46,000 bases of DNA. Source: Collybiopsis luxurians FD-317 M1 (lineage: Eukaryota; Basidiomycota; Agaricomycetes; Agaricales; Omphalotaceae). The notes beneath the pieces are model-generated. The model ran no database searches and had not been told where the DNA came from. It saw only the letters and a list, made by a program, of their open reading frames with translations. The position numbers were made by a program, and so were the translations under genes. Below, piece by piece: positions 40,535-46,000 of this stretch. Each line of letters starts with the position of its first letter. The stretch's first letter is position 1. Where the stretch lies: the NCBI GenBank assembly GCA_000827265.1, contig KN834900.1, positions 8,606-54,605 of the forward strand, written 5' to 3'.

Positions 40535-42386
40535 GGCGAAGCGTGTTGGGACTGTCGTGGTGAGCGGAAAGGGCAAGCAGCTGTTTCCATCCCGGCCCGA
40601 TATCACCAGGCCAAGATTTAGACGCCCGATCACTTTGCATGCTCATCTTTTATATTGCACTCGAGCTCTGAAGAGTTCCAGAGCTTCTATATCATCTGTA
40701 ACTGTATTTTTCTGTCCAATCTTACTCTGCCTCCCAGAAGTTACCTCTATTTGTATGGCACTTTCCGCAGAGCCATTCGTCTCACAGAAAAAAAGAGAAT
40801 AATCGGGCTTTTGTTGGCGAATGAATCGACATTTTTCATCGCAGGTACTATCTATTTCTCCACCAGACACAGCTTTCCGGCCATTCGTCAATCACAACGG
40901 GTCGCATATCCAGATTCAAATGTGGGATTGGTAGGACGGTTGTTCGGCTGCTCACTTGGATACTTTGTTCCGTGTTCCCCCTCCGCTCCTCTTCCACCAG
41001 CTAGGTCGTGCAAAATCAAGACTTGAATGACACCGAACCCTTCACCTCCGATGTCCGCCAGGGAGCATTTCTATACGGAAAGACTGGAAATCCAGCGATA
41101 CCCCGAAATGGAATAATACTAATGAAGGGTGTATTTGACATTGTATGATACATCTCATCAATTCCAGCTGAGGTGCGAGTTATGCAAGTGAGTCCGCCGT
41201 TCGCTCTCTGACTTTCTTGCAGCAAGGCCGCATACACAATTCGATGCCTTCGCCACTGTGTCTGGATTTTTCACGAGATACGACTTGGTTAGGAATACGA
41301 AGTCCTCTCGTTCTTCCATGATCCATCCATTCCGGCTGAGGGTACGAATACTAAGACAACGAGCAAGTCACAGATCCGCTGTTGCCAACCCTACCGATTC
41401 TTGACTCGACGCTGACCCCCTACTGACTGCACGCTCTCTATTGCTTCACCTCACCACTCATAATTTACATATATTCACCCACGTTTAGTTCCCTTACAGC
41501 ACACATTAGCTCCTCGCAAATACAATACGTGGTGATAGAGTGATTGTGTAGTGTTAACACCGGCTTTACTTTCTTATCTTGCTCGCATCCTCAACATTAC
41601 TATTTCTTCTGTCATACCAGACTCCTTTGAAACTACGGGATAGGCGTCTGACTCGCCGCTTGATTATCTTACCCAACCCACTCGCCTCCAACATTGGCAA
41701 GACGATAATCATGGCACAGGTGGCGCCAACCAGTTGGGGCTCGTTGACGCTAATGGGGTTCGGCTCGTTACCGATGTGTCTGGTCTAGACTGATGCGCAG
41801 GAGCAGGAGTGGTGTGAGCTTCAATCTTTCTGTCGTTGGTAGAGGTTGTTCGAATGCCAAGACGAAGGAGGATGAGGACGAAGGAGAAGTGTCTAGTTAG
41901 AACAAGTATATTCGACCTGCATTCACTTTAATCAATCAAACTAAATCCTTCGTATCGAGTGAACCGATTGAGCGCACAAAAATACATTGCGTGTATGAGG
42001 TAAGTATCGAGGGTTTCATCGGCGGCAAGATCCGAACAGAATCCTTGCAACGCTAAGTAGTACACAGTCGAGTCAGAAAACGGGCTCACCACGAGCCTGT
42101 AGTTATCTTGTCTCCCTCACTGCCTTCCTGACTGGTAATATACTAAAATGGTCAAGACATATACGTACATGTGGCAATAAAGAAAAAGAAATATTCCAGA
42201 ACAAGACTTAAAGTCAATATTGTACCGTTGCCGTACCGTATTTGATCTTGACCTGCTCCGGACGGTACGGTCACGGTCCCATATCACGGTACCCGTAAAC
42301 CGTGCACAGGCAGACCCGGTGCCGAGCCCTAATGATGTTCGACACAAACAATAGCTGGAAGAGAAGTTTAGAGTCAAGGGGAGACT
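40535..42386. repeat. Duplicated intergenic block upstream of NLR-E
   Basis: Collinear with 6460-8925 and 16700 onward. Short frames (ATVSGFFTRYDLVRNTKS near 41250; ASNIGKTIIMAQVAPTSW near 41680) show no complete gene. At 42226-42330 there is extra sequence, rich in GTACCG/CGGTAC motifs, that the B and D copies lack. Confidence 0.5.
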
Positions 42387-42514
42387 TGTAGTGGTTTACA
42401 CGAGGAAGCGAGATTGAGCACTAACGAGATGTATGGCACGTGTTATTCGGAGCGAGTGCCGTCGTGCAAATACAATGAAATAGATGGCAGACTGTTTAAT
42501 CACATGACCTGTTT
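42387..42514 (+). promoter_or_regulatory. Conserved proximal promoter and leader of NLR-E
   Basis: It holds GTAGTGGTTTACACGAGG, GTGCCGTCGTGCAAATAC and, at 42498-42514, AATCACATGACCTGTTT. The first two recur before NLR-B and NLR-D, the third before NLR-D. No clear TATA box is seen. Confidence 0.45.
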
Positions 42515-42548
42515 CCTTCTTGTCAGTAACCATCATCCACCAGTGGTC

Positions 42549-45500
42549 ATGTCAAAAAGACGTCGTTCGCCCGAAAGTGATGCTCATCGCAAGTGACTGA
42601 TTTACTGTGTATTCTCTTCTTCTAACGCAGGATCGCAGGGCAGAGATCTGTTGCACCTCCAGGATCTATCTTATCTGAGGCATCCGACTTTGTAATACAA
42701 GGATCACAGTTCAACGCTGCAAATGAGATTCACCATCATTATGGTAAGCCAGATTACGATCTTTAACAGCCAAAAAATGACAGTCGTGTGAAAATAGGAA
42801 AAGACAAACTTGATCTTCTCAAAGATCTTAAAGAAAAGCTCAACCCGATCATTAATCCTGTCAAAAAACAAGTGAATTGCATGGAAGGAACCCGAGTTGC
42901 AGTTCTCAGTGAGCTCTGTGAATGGGTTCTCAAGCCAGACAGCTGTATGGCCTGGATCCATGGGTTAGCTGGAAGCGGCAAGAGTGCAATAGCAGTCACA
43001 CTTGCTGAAAAACTCCGTAATCGGCATGACCAAGTTACCTTGGCGCTGACCTTTCATTGTGTTAAAGGTCAAGAGACAAGTAATACTTTTACCCTGGTGC
43101 CAACCATTGGCTACCATCTTGCACAGTCACATCCAGATTATGCAAAAGGTTTACTGCAGGAACTTGAGAGGCATATTTCCCTGCATATGGACAGTGTTAA
43201 TTTGAAGGAACAGTTGTCTCATATCTGCAAACCTGCATACACCATTAATACATTGAAACCCATTGTCATTCTGATTGATGGACTAGATGAGTGGGGAAAA
43301 CCCACAGAGTGGTCCACCTTGCTTGACCAGTTTCAAGTTCATTTAAACCAAGTGCAATGGATTCGAGTAATAGTAACAAGCCGCCCTAACAGTGAAATTC
43401 AAAAAGCAATGATGAAGAAGAATGATGTTCAGTCATTTGACTTAACTTTCAAATATACTGCTCATCATGATATCAAGATGTTTATTATGGAAAGGTTTGC
43501 TGAGTTTGAGGATGAAATTTCCAAGAGTGACATAGATAGTCTTGTATCCAAAGCAGATGGTCTATTCATTTGGGCCAAAACTGCAACAGAATTTATACTG
43601 GAATCAGGACTGGACATGGGAGCTAACATCCAAGTTGTATTGCAAGCCAAGGGGCATGACAGTGACTTTGAGCATCCACATGCCAAACTGTATGATTTGT
43701 ATGGGGAGGTCTTGAAGCAATATTTCACCAATAAACAAAGCCAGAACCAATGCCAATTAGTTTTGGGTTCAATTATTTCAGCCTATGAGCCTTTGACACT
43801 GCAGACAGTGGCTACAATGCTTTCGCAGGGGTCCAATATAACTTATTTAGTAGTGAAGAAAGTCATTGATGTCCTAAAAGCAGTGCTATATTTGAATGAT
43901 AGAAAAGTCTACTACCATTTGTCCTTGGCAGAATTTTTAAGCTCTGAACAATGTCCAGCAGAATTTCAGATTGAAAGAATCACCCAACACCAGAATTTGG
44001 CAATGATTTGTCTGAAACACCTGATGACAGAATTAAAATTTAATATTTGCAATTTGGAAACTTCTGCAATTCCAAACCATGACATAATAGATTTGGGAGA
44101 AAGGATTGATCAATGTATTTCATCGCAGTTGCAGTACAGTGCACAATGGTGGGCACACCATGTAGAGAATGCTGAAGGAACTGAGCTTATTGTTCTCAGG
44201 GTACGAGATTTTACAAGTAGTTGTCAAATAGTATTCTGGATGGAATGCATGAGTTTAATGGGGAAGGTGAATAGGATAATACTTAGTGCAAGGGGACTGG
44301 AAAAATGGGCACAGAGAATTAAGGTAAGGGTCAATAATAGATGAGTTAGCAGTGACTGATCCCAAACCAGGACACAGATGTCCTGAGAAGAATGCAGGAA
44401 GTAAAGAATTTTACAAATGTATTTTCTACTGCATTACATGTGAGTACTTCACATCTGTATATATCAGGATGTGCACTTTTGCCTTTGGCATCATTGCTGT
44501 GGGAAAACTTGACTACCCATCTGAATCAAGCTGTAAATGTAACAAGAGGTGGACATGCTGTAAGATGGGAACAAATTTTGCATGTCATACATACAAAGAA
44601 TAGGGTGAAATGTGTAGCATATTCACCTAATGGACAATATGTGGTGTCTGGCTCCATTGATAAGACAGTAAGAATTTGGAATGCACAAACAGGTGTGCAG
44701 GTTGGGGAGCCACTCAAAGGCCATACTGATTGGGTTAGATCAGTGGCATATTCACCTGATGGACAATATGTGGTGTCTGGCTCTGATGATAAGATGGTAA
44801 GAATTTGGAATTCTCAAATGGGTGTCCAGGTTGGAGAACCACTCAAAGGCCACACTGATGATGTTACATCAGTGGCATATTCACCTGATGGTCAATATGT
44901 GGTATCTGGCTCCTCAGATGAGACAGTAAGAATTTGGAATGCTCAAACAGGTGTGCAGGTTGGGGAGTCACTCAAAGGCCACACTAAGGGGGTTATGTTA
45001 GTGGCATATTCACCTGATGGTCAATATGTGGTGTCTGGCTCTCGTGACAACACAGTAAGAATTTGGAATGCTCAAACAGGTGTGCAGGTTGGGGATCCAC
45101 TCAAAGGCCACACTGATTGGGTTAACTCTGTGGTATATTCACCTGATGGTCAATATGTGGTGTCTGGCTCTCGTGACAACACAGTAAGAATTTGGAATGT
45201 TCAAACAGGTGTGCAGGTTGGAGAGCCACTCAAAGGCCACACTGATTGGGTTATGTCAGTGGCTTATTCACCTGATGGTCAATATGTGGTGTCTGGCTCT
45301 CGTGACAAGACAGTAAGAATTTGGAATGCCCAAATTGGTGTGCAGGTTGGAGAGCCACTCACAGGCCACACTGATGATGTTACCTCAGTGGCATATTCAC
45401 CTGATGGTCAATATGTGGTATCTGGCTCCTCAGATGAGACAGTAAGAATTTGGAATGCTCAAACAGGTGTGCAGGCTGGGGAGTCACTCAAAGGCCACAC

Positions 45501-46000
45501 TAAGGGGGTTATGTCAGTGGCATATTCACCTGATGGTCAATATGTGGTGTCTGGCTCTCGTGACAACACAGTAAGAATTTGGAATGCTCAAACAGGTGTG
45601 CAGGTTGGGGAGCCACTCAAAGGCCATACCAGTATTGTTACCACAGTGGTATATTCACCTGATGGTCAATATGTGGTGTCTGGCTCTTATGATAAGACAG
45701 TAAGAATTTGGAATGCTCAAACTGGTGTGCAGGTTTGGGAGCCACTCTATGGCCACACCAACTGTGTTAACTCTGTGGTATATTCACCTGATGGTCAATA
45801 TATGGTGTCTGGTTCCAATGATAAGACAGTAAGAATTTGGAATGCTCAAACAGGTGTGCAGGTTGGAGAGCCACTCAAAGGCCACACTGATTGGGTTATA
45901 TCAGTGGCATATTCACCTGATGGTCAATACGTGGTGTCTGGCTCATATGATGGCACAATAAGAATTTGGAATGCTCAAGCAGGTGTCCAGGTTTGGGGAG
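42549..46000 (+). CDS. NLR-E: NACHT-WD40 (STAND/NLR-like) protein, 3' end outside the window
   Basis: Exons: 42549-42592, 42631-42743, 42798-44323 and 44371 to the window end. The introns are 38, 54 and 47 nt. Phases agree, and the acceptor CCAG at 44367-44370 is the only one that joins NACHT to DTDVLRRMQEVKNF in frame. The first 561 codons precede intron 3. Residues 1-15 are basic (MSKRRRSPESDAHRK); about 34-53 is FVIQGSQFNAANEIHHHYG. Walker A GLAGSGKS is at 108-115, Walker B ILIDGLDEWG at 210-219 and VTSRP at 245-249. Exon 4 gives the linker HLYISGCALLP, then 11 WD40 repeats and the start of the next. No stop is seen. An internal 516-bp duplication lies in the array. The 38-nt first intron is short but recurs at the same length in NLR-B. 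Family role: NTP-dependent switch with a repeat sensor, probably cytosolic or nuclear; signalling output unknown. Confidence 0.9.
44606..46000 (+). repeat. WD40 tandem array of NLR-E (at least 11 units x 129 bp)
   Basis: Variable pairs run IK, DK, SE, RN, RN, RK, SE, RN, YK, NK, YG. Units 3-4 and 7-8 share rare variants (GGTATCTGGCTCC, GAGTCACTC, CACACTAAGGG) at a distance of exactly 516 bp, four units. Confidence 0.9.

Overview
The window looks like a gene-poor, repeat-rich segment of a filamentous basidiomycete (Agaricomycetes-like) nuclear genome. Evidence: many short introns (38-91 nt) with GT..AG ends, NACHT-WD40 proteins of the kind expanded in mushroom-forming fungi, a multi-exon rve-integrase gene of a basidiomycete type, and several hAT-like and CACTA-like non-autonomous transposons. 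The species cannot be fixed from sequence alone.

The backbone is a tandem array of five paralogous STAND/NLR-type genes, all on the + strand, here called NLR-A to NLR-E. NLR-A (1-1608) is only the 3' end of a WD40 array. NLR-B (9090-12888) is a pseudogene with a lost start codon and four internal stops. NLR-C (19047-22146) is a pseudogene with a stop codon, a 105-bp MITE inside a WD40 repeat, and a truncated 3' end. NLR-D (26605-30817) appears intact with 14 WD40 repeats, but its 5' exons fall in a 346-N assembly gap. NLR-E (42549 to the window end) is open for 11 repeats and runs off the edge. The shared model is: mini-exon 1 (basic, KRRRSP-like), exon 2 (Gly/Gln/Asn motif), exon 3 (NACHT), a 47-nt intron, then exon 4 (linker, WD40 array, C-terminal tail).

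The intergenic stretches are collinear copies of one another. They carry the same 3' flank, the same decaying gene fragments (including three copies of a mitochondrial ATP synthase subunit g gene on the - strand, with introns still visible in copy A), and the same promoter block before each NLR. So whole 6-12 kb units were duplicated, then eroded. Transposons later inserted into single copies: a 634-bp hAT MITE after NLR-A, a 2.8-kb hAT-like element containing a nested 484-bp hAT MITE after NLR-D, a 407-bp CACTA-like MITE in the NLR-D promoter, and the small MITE in NLR-C. A 3.2-kb region with an rve-integrase pseudogene replaces the end and 3' flank of NLR-C.

Functionally the locus resembles a fungal allorecognition/innate-immunity NLR cluster: conserved NTPase cores, with repeat arrays nearly identical in DNA but differing at a few codons per repeat. 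That is the pattern expected of fast-evolving recognition surfaces maintained by unequal exchange. No direct evidence of ligand or output exists in the sequence.
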